Shown here one piece after another: positions 35,456 to 47,900 of a stretch of 64,000 nt of DNA; within the stretch, counting starts at the first letter, position 1; every line of letters starts with the position of its first letter. This stretch comes from Albifimbria verrucaria. Lineage: Eukaryota; Ascomycota; Sordariomycetes; Hypocreales; Stachybotryaceae. The notes beneath the pieces are model-generated. The model worked only from the letters and a program-made list of their open reading frames with translations. It searched no databases and was not told the origin of the DNA. A program made the position numbers and the translations under genes. The stretch is from positions 682,001 through 746,000 of the forward strand of contig JAHREC010000009.1 of assembly GCA_020081605.1 (NCBI GenBank), read 5' to 3'.

Positions 35456-36652
35456 ATGAGCCACATCTTCTTCCCAACTAATGTCATCTCCGAGCATCAA
35501 TGGATGCGCTACTTCAAGAGGTATCAAACGCACAAGGCACAGGTCAACACAGACAGTCATCTGCTCCGCTTGCCTGTGGATCTCATACTCATCGTCGTTC
35601 AGAATCTTCCTCTCATCAGCCAGCTCCTTCTCGCGCAGACATGCCGCTCGCTGCACATCGTGGTTGATAGGTTTGTCCCACGGGACCCTGGAGCGGACAA
35701 CCGACCACTCCCCATCTGTCATATCTTGGATTGCCACTATGACCGTATAGACTATCTCTCGTGCATAGCACGGGACTCGCTCAACGCCTGGGTTTGCGAG
35801 CCTTGCGCCGCCATCCACACAATGTGCTTCGACGACACGCCGGCGACGATAACGGCGACGTCTTGCCCGTACGGCTGGAGCACAGCAAATGATTGGAACT
35901 TCGCCACTCTTGGTAGGTATCTTATCAAGCACAACCACGTGCAAACTGCCCTCAAGTATTCCAGGAATTGGAGCTCGATAGGCAAGGATGAAAGACACTA
36001 CCTCAAGATGCTGCTCATGCCCAAGCACCACATCGGCATGACAGGGAACACATTCTGGGAGCGCATGGTCACTGGTGAGTTTTGGGCCGAACCCAAGATT
36101 GTACGTGATTCGGCCGCTGCAACTTTGGAGAACCGCTTTAGGTTCTTAGTGAGGACCGTCAGACGATACAGCAGTAAGGACGAGCCAATCAATGCAGTGA
36201 CAATAGGCACCATCCATGTGTGTGTACATTACTCCTGGATAGGAGAGATTGACTGCCTCATACGACCATTCCCTCGCAAGACCATCCCTCCAGTGCGTGA
36301 TCGCCAGGGCGTTTAACAGTCAAAAAGCGAGGAGGTGCAGGGTGCTTGCGAGAGGTGCTCAACCGACTTCTCGCTTCAAGTCAAGCCTGACATGACTTTG
36401 GGCAAAGTGACAGCTACGTTGCGGACGTGGCACGACCTGGGCGGCGAGGGCTCGATGACGGACCCGGGATGGAGGGTGTTTGAGGACTGGGGTCGCCATA
36501 CATATCTCAGTAGAATGAATATGGAGAGGGAGTATTTCCATGAGCCGGGGAGCGTTAGGAAGTTGTATGAGGAGGCGGAGGTAGCCGTTGCGGACGAGGA
36601 GCTCCTGGGAACAAGGACACGGAGGTGGTGGACGAGTGACGGTAGCCTGTAA
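35456..36652 (+). CDS. F-box domain protein
   Basis: An approximately 400-residue protein. An F-box-like helix bundle 'LLRLPVDLILIVVQNLP' with 'LLLAQTCRSLHIVVDR' lies near residue 40. A Cys-containing 'WVCEPCAAIHTMCFDDTP' region and a C-terminal 'CERCSTDFSLQV' with 'DPGWRVFEDWG' follow, as in an expanded family of fungal F-box proteins. F-box proteins recruit substrates to SCF ubiquitin ligases; the substrate is unknown. As read, a stop at 36314 separates two halves lying in the same frame. Reading the intervening 36285-36330 in a shifted frame gives continuous family-like sequence; at least three bases appear missing, one in the A-run 36322-36326. Start uncertain: Met codons at 35369 or 35456. 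Confidence 0.6.
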
Positions 36653-37101
36653 GTGAGAGGGACACCTCAGATGGGAGTACCGGACCTCAGCCAGCTATGG
36701 GGAGATGAGTGGGACCTAGTAAATGAAAGAGGCCCCCAAAAAAAAAACAGACAGATGGTCGTGCATCTTGAATGATTTCAAGAATTTGCAGTTAATTTAA
36801 CAATTCCGTGTTGAGTCAAGCCGAATGAAGTGAAGCAAACTGAAGCAAACTGAAGTGAAGTGAAGTCGAGTGAGTTGAAGTCGAAGGGTTACCTTAGCTG
36901 GGGAGTGGGACAGAGAGAAAGAGAGCACGTGACGGCGCAAGTATCTTTTGCCCCGCGACATTGAATTGATACATGAAATTGCGGGCTTCTCAGAATTGGA
37001 CAGACGACCGAGCTGCCCTATACGAGGATAATTCCAGTAATTTACATATACCAAATCCTCCCACTACATTACCCAAAAGGCGACCCCGTATCATCAGTAA
37101 A
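36653..37101. other. intergenic region
   Basis: Contains a TGAAG-type tandem array (36824-36888) and the prefoldin promoter. Confidence 0.5.
36824..36888. repeat. degenerate TGAAG/TGAAGC minisatellite
   Basis: Repeated TGAAGC, AAAC-TGAAG and TGAAGT units over about 65 bases. Confidence 0.65.
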
Positions 37102-37681
37102 ATGGCCGAGGTTCAAGCCCGCCTCCAGGCTCTGTCCGAGGACTTTCAGAAGCTGCAGCAAGGTGAGTGAGCTCCTGACCTGAGCAGGGTCTTGGACCAA
37201 TTCCGTACTGACACCCTTCAGATCTCCAGAACACCGTCAACTCAAGGCAAAAGCTGGAAGGCCAGAAGCAAGAAAACCTGGGAGTGCAAAGGTGGGTTTT
37301 CTCAAGATGAGCCCCGCTGGGTTGCTACATCAACATGCTCACCGAGTTGTGGCACAGGAGTTTGAAAAGGTTGAGGACGATGAGACAATTTACAAGCTGG
37401 TTGGACCCATCCTTCTCAAGCAAGACAAGATTGAGGCCGAGAGCACGGTCAAGGGACGTCTGGACTTTATCAGTGCAGAGATGTAAGTGGTTCTGGTCTA
37501 TAAATGACACATGGGCGGGAATCGTTCGTCACGGATGCTGACATTGCGGGCACAGCCTGAGGTTAGAAACCCAGATCAAGGAGACGCAGGAAAAGATGGA
37601 AAAGAAGAAGATGGAGATTATCCAAACGCAGTCGGCGGCGCAATCGGCAGCGGCAGGGGCAAGCAACAGGAGGCGGCTTGA
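37102..37681 (+). CDS. prefoldin subunit 6 (beta-type)
   Basis: An approximately 127-residue coiled-coil subunit of the hexameric prefoldin co-chaperone, which delivers nascent actin and tubulin to CCT. It starts MAEVQARLQALSEDFQKLQ, has the beta-hairpin 'DDETIYKLVGPILLKQD' and ends in a second helix 'IKETQEKMEKKKMEIIQ'. Exons 37102-37162, 37222-37291, 37358-37482, 37556-37681. Two single-base losses are inferred. One is at the exon 2 donor (37291), where phases otherwise do not meet. The other is in a run of four G (37656-37659); restoring it gives a short Gln/Ala tail and stop at 37681, instead of the Arg-rich tail to 37751 as read. Neighbouring genes give no functional hint. Confidence 0.85.
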
Positions 37682-37751
37682 GAGAAGGGAATGTCCTGCA
37701 GGGTTGAGACGGTTCATGCAAGGAAGGGACCCTGATGAGGCGCCCACTTGA

Positions 37752-38744
37752 CCTGACCAGTTTGCAACACCCGAAAGAAGCGGATGGCCATGAATCGAGT
37801 TGGTCTAAGTATCGAAAGGGTGACGGGCCGTCGGTTGTGTTGGATATGGCCGTGACCTCGACTAACCAGGGACACACGATGAAGGCCACTCACGTTCGAG
37901 GCATACGTCTACAAGGCAAACTAGAGGAGGACGCGCGTTGAAGTACGCAAGTCTTTGTTGTTTTTAATTCAGTTGCCTAGATGAATTACCCGCTACTGGA
38001 TGGGTTGGCCATGGCATGGTCGAATCTAGCCCACGCTTAGTTACTGTATCGAGAGGCACCCATATTTGACGGTTAGGTAAGGTAAGGTAAGGTAAGGCAA
38101 GGCAAGGTAATGGATGGTAATGGTAACGAAAGTTGGGTGCATCTGGCCAAAGGGTACTTGTGGCCATGTCACTTTGCGTTTAGTGGCCGTTGGGCTGTTT
38201 CGTCATGCTTTTGGAGGGGCTGGCAAGGCTGGGCTCCTGGGGTCCCCGCCATCAGGTAGGAGGTACATGGACCGCAGTAGAAGCCACAGCGAGGAAACGT
38301 GTACCTTTGCGTTGCATGCATGTGCTGATTCCAGGCACCCTTTGGAGGGGTCAATATGCTGTAAGCTGAGTTATTGGGAGCTGCTGTCCCTTAGTACTCA
38401 GGTAGTAGGCTGGCCAAGGCAAAGCGGTGCGTCATCTTGCGCTTGTCCCTGTCCCGTGCCTGTCCTGTCTCTGTCCCTCCATCCTGGCCATGTTGAATGA
38501 TTCCTCACTTCTGGAACATTCACCCGAAACTGTCCGCCGCCTCAACATGCGCCGCCTGGCGTTTCTTGCATCCCTCCGATAGTGTATTGGTCGAAACGCG
38601 CGCTGGCTCATACCTAGTGGCGGTGTTGCGACGTCGTTAGGCCGCTGCACGTGCACCCTCTGGCAGCAACTATCCCGTGCATCGTCAGCCGTGCCGTGCC
38701 GTACCATCTTCTCTCCTCCTCGAAACCAGCACTTCACCACCGCC
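37752..38744. other. intergenic region
   Basis: Contains a GGTAA pentamer array at 38071-38120 and the AMSH promoter. No gene seen. Confidence 0.5.
38071..38120. repeat. GGTAA/GGCAA pentamer array
   Basis: About eight tandem 5-base units, later ones diverging to GGCAA and TGGTAA. Confidence 0.7.
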
Positions 38745-40508
38745 ATGGCCGACACGCGCCCGCCGATGCAGCCGGCTCGGCCCCAGAGCATCAAGGAGCT
38801 CATCGCCCAGGCCGAGAACTACCAGTTCAATCCCAATGTCCCCTTCCGATACTGGACCAGAGCCGCCGAGACGCTGTATCAAGAGGTCTGGACGCCTTTC
38901 CGCACCGCGATACCAAGAACCGAACAACTGACCGCTTCCTAGGCTTCCTTTGCCCTTTCTGACGGCGACTATGGCCGCGCATACGTGATGCTCTGGCGCC
39001 ACTCCAACTTGGTGCTCTCCCATCTCCCCAAGCACCCCCAGGCCAAAGACCCCGAGAGCCGCAAAGCGTTCAAGCCCCTGCGCAGCCGCGTCCCGCGCAT
39101 CCTCGAAGACCTGGAGCTGCTCAAGCCCGAAATCGAAAAGGCTTACAGTGAGTGGGAGCAGATGAACAAGTCGCAGCGACAGTCAACCCGTGCCACCGAC
39201 CACAGCGAACCCCGCAGCTACGCTGCCTTTGCCGCTCGCGATCCTAGCCTCAGCGGCAACGCCAAGATTCTAGATGCCGGCGAGAATCAGGAATTGGCGG
39301 TTGACCTGGCCCAGCAGGAGTTGACGAGGAGAGATACGGCCAGGCGCGCGACGAAACAGGCTGGGTTGTCTGATGACGAGACCATGTCGCGGAGGAGGGC
39401 CGGATGGTGGGATCTGGAGAACCGAGGCTCCGTGCCTGCCGACGTCGACCTGCAGAGGCAGATAGAGATGACAAGGCAGACTCTCGACGCCTCCAAGGAT
39501 GCCGCCCGAGACGGCTCATACCGCGCAGATCGCCCCGTTGTGGCCTCGCACCACTACAACTACCCTACCATCTCCAAGTCAAGACCGGTCGACTACGACT
39601 CGGCGGCCGAAGCACCGCCCACCTATCCTCCTCATCAGCCTGCGCGACCTCCCAAGGAGTCACTCTACCCCCATCGACATGAAGCTACAACAGCGCCACC
39701 CCGGCCACCGAGTAAGATACCCTCGACACCAGACGTGCCGTCCAAGATACCATTCAGCGACTATCAACCGCTCATACCATCCACTCCATCTGAACTAGCG
39801 ACTCAGCCAATCCGCCCACCGAAAGAGCCCGTCGACGTCCCGCCCTCCCTAAGAAGGAGCGGCTTACCTTTAAGCCGGGAGGCTACCTGGAGAATGGCGA
39901 CCCTGTCCGGCCGATCTTCTTACCTAGCAAGTTGCGCAAGTCGTTCCTGGAGCTTGCGGCCGATAATACGCGCGCCGGCCTGGAGATGTGTGGTATCCTC
40001 TGCGGAACGCCGATCAACAATGCCATTTTCATTCGTTGCTTGCTCATTCCGGACCAAAAGTGCACTTCGGACACGTGCGAGACGATCAACGAGAACGCCG
40101 TGTTCGACTACTGCATAAGTGAGGACTTGATGGTGCTAGGCTGGATCCACACGCACCCTACGCAGACGTGCTTCATGAGCTCGCGCGATTTGCACACGCA
40201 GTCAGGCTATCAGGTCATGATGCCCGAGAGCATCGCCATTGTCTGCGCGCCCAAGTTTACGCCATCGTGAGTATACCCGCCCTGAGTTTGTGGTTACTTT
40301 TACTAACGACCTCTTCAGATATGGCATTTTCCGACTCACTCACCCACCTGGCCTGGACCATATTCTCAACTGTACTCAGAGGGAGACGTTCCACCAACAC
40401 TCCATCAATAACCTATACCGAGAGTGTGAGCAACCGGATGGACACGTATATGAGAGCGACAAGATGCCATTTTACGTGCATGATCTGCGAGGAAAGGGAG
40501 GAGACTAA
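38745..40508 (+). CDS. AMSH/Sst2-type JAMM deubiquitinase
   Basis: An approximately 551-residue protein. The N-terminal helical region ('SIKELIAQAENYQFNPNVPF', 'YGRAYVMLWRHSNLVL') matches the USP8-dimerisation/MIT-like module of AMSH. A long Pro-rich linker follows, then a C-terminal MPN+ domain with a complete JAMM zinc site: Glu in 'GLEMCGILCG' and HTHPTQTCFMSSRD, plus the Cys-rich insertion 'CTSDTCETIN' that in AMSH recognises Lys63 chains. It removes Lys63-linked ubiquitin from cargo at endosomes. Introns: 38886-38942 (donor GTCTGG is weak) and 40267-40318. One break at CCC 39839-39841 needs one base and joins the linker to the catalytic domain. It lies 4.3 kb from vps4. Confidence 0.9.
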
Positions 40509-41734
40509 GGCAAACTCAAGCCGATATGCGACGATTTCAACGAACTTCTGGCGGCGGCTTGTCGGGCAGTGAGCCCGCGTTCTGATTGAGGCATAGCACT
40601 GGAGTCTTTGAGGGATTTGAAACAATATAGGCGGAACGGGAGACGAGCTAGACTTTTGCTCTGAATTCTAGACAAGCATTGCTCTATTCGACGTGAGCTA
40701 CGCAATCGTGATGCACATCCTGGCATGTTTCGACCCGCAGCGTTTCCCGCAAATCTCCAATCTCCAACTCGTGTCTGTTCCTCCTCCTCATCGCAAACAT
40801 GAACACCTCCTGTCCTCATTTCCTGCATGGCGATCGCTCTCTGACGTATTCCCTGACGGGCCGACTGCTCCAACGACGTGCCCTGGAACGGTGGACACGC
40901 AGAACGGAGGCCCCTACCGGTTTCCCGAAACTGTGCCTGTCAAGGCCCGGGGATCTACATGCCGCGCCGATCGCCCTGTGTCAGCTGTGCATTGCCGACC
41001 GCTCCTTGGCTAGTCCTCGGGTGGCTTTGGAACCAGCTGCCGAGCGAGGCTTGCGTGTTAATTGGGGTTGGAGAAGCTGGGCCAGGGGACAAAGTATGGA
41101 TAGGCATGTTGGTTAATATATGCATGCCTCTAAGGGACTTGGCCCTTTTGAAAAACGTTGGTAAAGAATGAAACGACCTAGCCAATGGGATGTTTCTAGA
41201 ATATTATATGGTAATGCTTGCCATGTTTCATCCCAAGAGTGGTCGGGTCCCTTAGTCTGCCGTTAAACAACGCCGTCCCCTCTTCTCGTATCAAGCTAAG
41301 TGATCGACTAGAACAATTGCTTGGTAGAAATTGAAGACACGGGACTGGTGCAGGGTTGGCGGGTTGGCGCTGGGTCGAATTGCTGGGGCCAAGCTTCTCA
41401 GATATATTGGGCCGCTGACGATCTTGACCTAGCACGACCCGTGGTTTCTGACCCCAATATGGGAGATTGGTATAAGCCGACTAGGACATGGACCAAGCCA
41501 ATCTGGACAAGGACCAAGCCCGTGGATATTGCACGTTGCCGGCGCGCGGGCGAGTGGAGGCCTTTTGTCTATTGTTAATACGGAGGGACATGCACCTTTG
41601 GGCGAGGAATGCATGAAACTGCGGGAGTTGACAAGTGTGATGGCGGCTACAAAAGAGAGGCTTGGGCCCATGATTCATGAAACTGCTCGAGTGCAGAAGA
41701 ATCCTAACCGCATCGCCTCAGACCGCAGCCGAAG
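40509..41734. other. intergenic region
   Basis: 3' flank of AMSH and promoter of the AA9 gene. Holds a two-copy 16-base direct repeat (GGACAWGGACCAAGCC) at 41484-41499 and 41505-41520. No gene seen. Confidence 0.5.
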
Positions 41735-42606
41735 ATGAAGTCCGCACAGATTGTTGCGCTCGCAGCCTCGACACTGTCCGGTGTCAGCGCACACAGCCAT
41801 GTTACCAACTTCGTCATCAACGGCGACTCGTATGCTGGCTTCAACACCAAGATCCCCGAGGGCGACAACCCGGAGGTGCTGGCAGCCTGGGGGACTAGTG
41901 TTGGCCCGTCAGATGGCTGGATCGGCGTCAAGGAGTATAACAAGCCGGACATCGTGTGCCATATCAACGCAACGAACGCGCAGGGCTACGCACCTGTTGA
42001 TGCCGGCGACAAAATCCACTTCCAGTGGATGGGCTGGCCCGAGAGTCATAAGGGACCCTCGGTGACATATCTCGCCCGTTGCGGCGAAGGAAGCGACGGT
42101 GCTGCCAAGTGTGCCGAGGTGGACAAGACGGAGCTCGAGTTCTTCCAAATCGGCGCCGCAGGCCTGATGGACCCGAACGGGGTACCGAACGAGAACCCTA
42201 CGGCGAAGGGCCTGTGGGCCTCGGATATGCTCATCGCCAACAACAACAGCTGGGTCGCGGAGATTCCTCCAAGGTGAAGCCCGGGTTTTACGTGCTGAGG
42301 CACGAGCTGATCGCGCTGCACTACGCCAACAACATAACCATGGGCGGACCCCAGCACTATCCTCAGTGCGTGACGCTGCAGATCCGCGGCCAGGGCACGG
42401 AGCTTCCTCAGGGCGTCAAGGCCATGGGCATGTATAAGCAGGACGACGCGGGCCTGACGTACAACATCTTCCAGGAGAAGCTGCCGACGTATCCGATCCC
42501 GGGCCCGAAGCTGATGGACGGAGTTCCGGGGCTAGTGGAGCAGACGCCGTCTGAGGCGGTGGGCGATGTCCCGGCGTTGCCGGCTCGTCCCTCAACACGG
42601 CGTTAA
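41735..42606 (+). CDS. secreted AA9 lytic polysaccharide monooxygenase
   Basis: An approximately 290-residue single-exon protein. The signal peptide MKSAQIVALAASTLSGVSA is followed by His at the predicted mature N-terminus, the first ligand of the copper histidine brace. The second His is in 'ESHKGPSVTYLARC', and the axial-Tyr region is 'PQHYPQCVTLQI'. AA9 enzymes oxidatively cleave cellulose or hemicelluloses. One break at about 42266-42271 (TTCCTCC) ends the frame as read at 42277; one added base continues through 'VKPGFYVLRHELIALHYAN' to 42606. No CBM1 is visible. Confidence 0.9.
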
Positions 42607-44959
42607 GGGTGTTGTAGACTGGAGGAATGGGCATGGACAGGAGTTTGGAGTTGAAGGGATCTCATGGTGTCGGCATTTAGGCATATTTTGGGTTACTCTG
42701 TTTCATAAGAGCGAGTCATATCTTTCTACGGTTCCATCAATCAACGGAAAGCGATTTGTTTCTACTTCAATTCATGTCTAATGGTCCTTGGTCTGTATGC
42801 TTGTCGGCTTGCTCAAAGAGAGCTCCACCACACTATCACCTTGATGTCGAACCCACCTCTGAATGGCCAAGCTCATTGCGAATCTGGGCTGCTGCATGAA
42901 GCTGACAGAAACAGACCCCATCGTGTCTACCCAACTACGCGCCCGCAAGAGGAGCTTACCAACTCCATCATCAGCTGAATGCGCAAGCGCCTCTTTTCAC
43001 GTAACCGAGCACGACGCCCCTCTTTGGACAGCCAATTGATTTCTGTACACGGTCGAGATGGGACGCTGGGAGATGCTTGATCTGCAGTTTGCTAGCTTCG
43101 GGTGACGGCATGTCTCAGTTTGGTGGCTGAACGAGATTTGGTGTGACAAATCCTCTCCGCTCGTCGCCCATGGGTCGTGCTGCCTCGCTGGGTGGGCACA
43201 TTTCTGTTTCGACAGAGCTGAGTCTTGGGTCGAATTGATTGCCGTTGTTTTGCTTCCCTCCTCGGCGAGGTGCATTGGCTTCGTGATAGTCTTGGGATCC
43301 GACTGGTCGATCCGCACACCTCTTTGGCATTGAGATTGATGTTGCAATGCAGGATACCGCCTGAATGATCATTGGCGTAATGAACGAGCAGGGGTCGCTG
43401 GCGATTGATCAGCTACCCTTGTCGGACCCTTGGGGTGTTTGCAGAGGCAGCCATCGCATGTAAGAGACTGGTGGCAGCGATCTAGGCTCTGAGCTCAGAT
43501 GCTCGGCAACAGCACCCAAGGCAATTGAGCACGATAATCGACGCAGGGCGGGTTTCAATTGGTGATTTCATTTGTCTCTCTACCCCAACAGCAGCACGCA
43601 TGACTATCAGCCCTGCACGCGTTCAACGACCCTCCTTGCAGTGCACTGACCGAGTTTGGCTACGCAAGCTCCGGGGTTGAACTAATTAGACCGCAGATCA
43701 CTGAGCACCAGAGCCTCTATCACCGATCTCCGTCCGAGACATTGCTTGGCATGCTTTGGCTTTATTTCCCCATTGTGTAATTGTCGGGTCAGGGGTTCAG
43801 AGCGTCGGTGAACCGACGGGATGTTGAATCACATACGTCGTGTAAGCTTGACCAGTAGGTATGCCGTTGCCTGGTAAAGTCAAAATAAACTTGGACTTAG
43901 ATAACTGAAGATGAAGTTTAATTAAATCGTGAACCAATAAATGTGGTGTGAAGAGATGGTCATAATTTCTAATGATGATGGCGCTTTGTTTGTGATGGTG
44001 GGCGGGTGTATATTTACGATCCTGGTTCTCTTCCCATGCAACCACTAGGATGTTTATGCCTTTGAGACATGCCTAAGTGGTGACAGTATCCGAAGAACTC
44101 TTGACCTGCCTTTCTATGCACGTACACACACGTTGTAAACACACTCAACCCATTGATCCAGGCACTGCTCCTCTTAGATCATAGAGTACCAGTGGCTTCT
44201 TCTGTCACAGGGCAGAACCGGTCGAACGGTCGACACGAAGACGTGCAGAAAGCCATCTGCAGTGATCTCATTGTATGGCACGCATTGCTTTCGAGGTTGC
44301 AATCTTGAGTTGCAGCCCAGGACAAGACTCTTCTCCATGTGAACAGCCCATGCTTCATTGGCCCGTGTAAATTACCTTTGTTACTCTCCCACATCCACAC
44401 TGGCCCCGGTTGTCAGATTCCAGCCAGCCATTGTAGCTCCAAGCTCTCGGCAACTTGCCTTAATCCGACCATCTGCGTGCCGCCGCTTTCCAGCGGCCAC
44501 GTCACTGGCGCCTACAAGGTCTGAAGCTTGTTGGGGCTTCACCCGAACTCTGGCCAAGGTAACTTCAGAGACAAGAGCTGCGGAGCTAAGCATGGCCGAT
44601 CAGATCATGGCAAGCATTGCTCGCCAATGGGAGAGACCACCCCGGGAAGGCGTCATGCTGGCGGCCCGTGATGGGGGCATGGGTGAGAGCCGTTCCCACG
44701 GCACTGGTCCAAACCTAACAAGTAAAAACCATGATAAGGAATGATGATACCCCGGTGGCCGTGAGGGGCGTGCACTGGCGGGGATGCATGTCTGAGACAT
44801 GACGTCTCTACGGTAGCTTTTCTAGGGAGGGATAGATCCGGCGGCCTGTATGGGCTCGTCCTATCTGGTCTGCCAGTCACCTCGGGATATAGATAGCAGG
44901 CACCCCAATCTCCCCGCCCTTTGTTTTGTGTTTCCTCTTGATCATATTGCGAGGGTTAC
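42607..44959. other. 2.3-kb intergenic region
   Basis: 3' flank of the AA9 gene and promoter of the Ppo gene. Several frames of 60-130 codons lack start context, domains and codon structure. No gene supported. Confidence 0.5.
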
Positions 44960-47900
44960 ATGCATATGTCGAACATTGGAGTAACCATGAGCAACGAAAA
45001 GGAACTCGACGGTGCCACGGTTCGCAACGGGTCCTACGGGAACGGGCACCAAGCGGGACAGCAGAATGGGGATCAGAACGGTCACCAGTATGCAAAGGCC
45101 CAGAATGGCAAACATCAGACCGTCCACGTTAATAGTGTCGGCTCTACGCAGAGTCGCTCGGCTGCGGGCCCCAGCCGTAATCGAGGCTCTATCCTAGGCA
45201 ACTTTCTGAAACTCAGAAGTCTTTCAAAGCGACCTCTGCCTACGGAGATGGGTGACGGCACGTATCGCCAGGTCGTTCAGCGGCCTGGCCTGAGAGCTGA
45301 TTTGGCAACTGTTAGCTTGGCTGGTGAGTAGTGAGCAGGCCGCTGTTCTATGAAGGCGATGACTGAGTTTTGTGTGTGCAGATGTCAAGACGCTTCTTCA
45401 GGTCATCTCTTCAAAAGTGAAGGGCGAAACACAACAAGATGACAAGACAATGATTATGGAGCGGACTATCCAGCTCGTTGCTGATTTGCCGAGTCACTCT
45501 AAACTGCAAGAGTTTCTGACAAACACGCTTATCACCGAGCTATGGAACTCGCTGGACCATCCTCCATTGCTATATATGGGAAATGACTTCAAGTATAGAC
45601 GACCGGATGGCTCGTACAATGTAAGACTCTCCTGGTATGAACGACAAGATGGAACTAACACAAGTCGGTTAGAATCCCTCATACCTAAGCTGGGTGCTGC
45701 TGGCACGCCGTATTCACGCTCTTGCAAGCCACATATTGTTCCTCTTGGAGCACCACCTGACCCTGAATTGGTGTACGAGTCGGTGATGGCAAGAAGGGAG
45801 TTCAAGAGGAACCCAAACAATGTGTCTAGTATCCTTTGGTACTGGGCAACCATCATTATCCATGGTAAGCCTTATTGTTCTGGTTACATATCTGTTCATT
45901 GAACTTACACTACAAACAGACCTGTTTTGGACAAATATGGAGGATGGCAACATCAACGATGCGTCTTCCTACCTAGATTTGGCTCCGCTCTATGGTGGTA
46001 GCCAGGAGGCTCAAGACAGCGTCCGAACCTTCAAGGACGGCATGTTGAAGCCTGACAGTTTCGCAGACAAGCGATTGGTTGGTAACCCTCCTGGAGTTTG
46101 CATTATCCTCATCATGTTCAACCGCTTCCATAACCACGTCGCTCTCAACCTGGCAACGATCAACGAAGGGGTCGTTTTACCAAACCCGGCCCTGAACTGG
46201 AAGGCGAAAAGCTCGCAGCGGCCTGGAAGAAGTACGACGAGGAGCTGTTCCAAACGGCTCGTCTCGTGACCTCTGGTTTATACATCAATATCACGCTTAT
46301 TGACTATGTACGAAACATCATCAACCTTAACCGTGTTGACACTATTTGGACTCTTGACCCACGTCAAGAGATGGGTGTTCAAGCCGGCACCAAAGAGCTA
46401 TCCGAGAGCGGCGTGGGCAACGCCGTCTCTGCCGAGTTCAACTTGTGCTACCGCTGGCACTCGTGCATCTCAGAGATGGACGACAAGTGGATTCAAGACT
46501 TTTACAAGAAGCTCCTCGGTGATGACTATGGAGAGATGAGCAAAGAAGTACTTTTCAAAGCAGTTAAGAAGTTGGAGGCATCGGTGGACAAAGACCCTGG
46601 CAAGCGTACTTTCAGTGGCTTCCAGCGTGGCCAGGATGGCAAGTTTGACGACGACCAGCTTGTTGATGCTCTTGCAACGGCTATCGAGCAGCCTGGAGGT
46701 GCGTTCGGAGCTCGCAATGTCCCACGTATCATGAAGCCTATTGAGATGCTCGGCATCATCCGTGGCCGCAAGTGGAACTTGGCTGGTTTGAATGAGTTCC
46801 GTAAACACTTTGGTCTCAAGGCCTATGAGACGTTTGAGGACATCAACTCTGACCCAGAAGTCGCCGAGTCGCTGCGTAATTTGTATCAGCACCCCGACTT
46901 TGTTGAGCTGTATCCTGGTATCGTGGCTGAGGAGGCCAAGACTCCCATGGTTCCTGGTGTTGGTATCGCGCCCACTTACACCATTTCGCGTGTTGTCCTG
47001 TCGGATGCGGTATCTCTGGTCCGAGGCGACAGGTACTACACCACGGACTACCATCCCGGCTACCTCACCAACTGGGGTTTCAAGGAAGTGGAATATGACC
47101 TGGACGTGAACCACGGATGCAGCTTTTCAAGCTGTTCATTCGCGCATTCCCCAATCACTTCAAGCAGGACTCGATCTACGCGCATTACCCCATGGTCATC
47201 CCATCAGAGAACCATAAGATCTTGTCGAACCTCAAGCGCGTGCATCTCTTCGACTTTGACCGACCGAAGAATGTCAGCCCGCGCATCAATGTCACCTCTT
47301 ACGGCGCCGCCGACTATGTGCTCAAGAACCAGGACAAGTACAAGGTCATGTGGCAAGAAGGCTTCAAGCTCCTCATGGGCGAGGGTGGTGGACGCTTCAT
47401 GCTGTCTGGAGACTCGCCGTTCCACGCCCAACAGCGCCAGTGCATGAAGTCGCTTCTGTACCAGGACGGGTGGATGAGCGCGGTCAAATCCTTCTACTCG
47501 ATGATTTCGGAGCGACTTCTTGCGGAAAAGTCCTATAGGCTGGCAAACCAGACGCATCTCGACGTTGTTCGTGATTTTGGAAACCTGGCCCATACGCACT
47601 TTGTCTCGCGCATGTTCAACCTCCCATTGAAATCAACCGAGAACCCACGCGGCGTCTTCTCTGAACAGGAGCTGTACAAGGCCTTTGCTCTCATATTCAC
47701 GACCGTATTCTTCGATTTGGACCCTACGAAATCGTTCCCGCTGCGACAGAAGGCCAAGGAGGTTGCGGCCAAGCTCGGCGCGGCCGTTGAGACCAACGTG
47801 AAGCTCAACGTGTCGCTGGGCATTCGGGGGTTATTTACGGGACCCAAGCCTAAGAATGACCCATTGTCAGCGTATGGAGTGAACCTGGTCAAGGGCTTAG

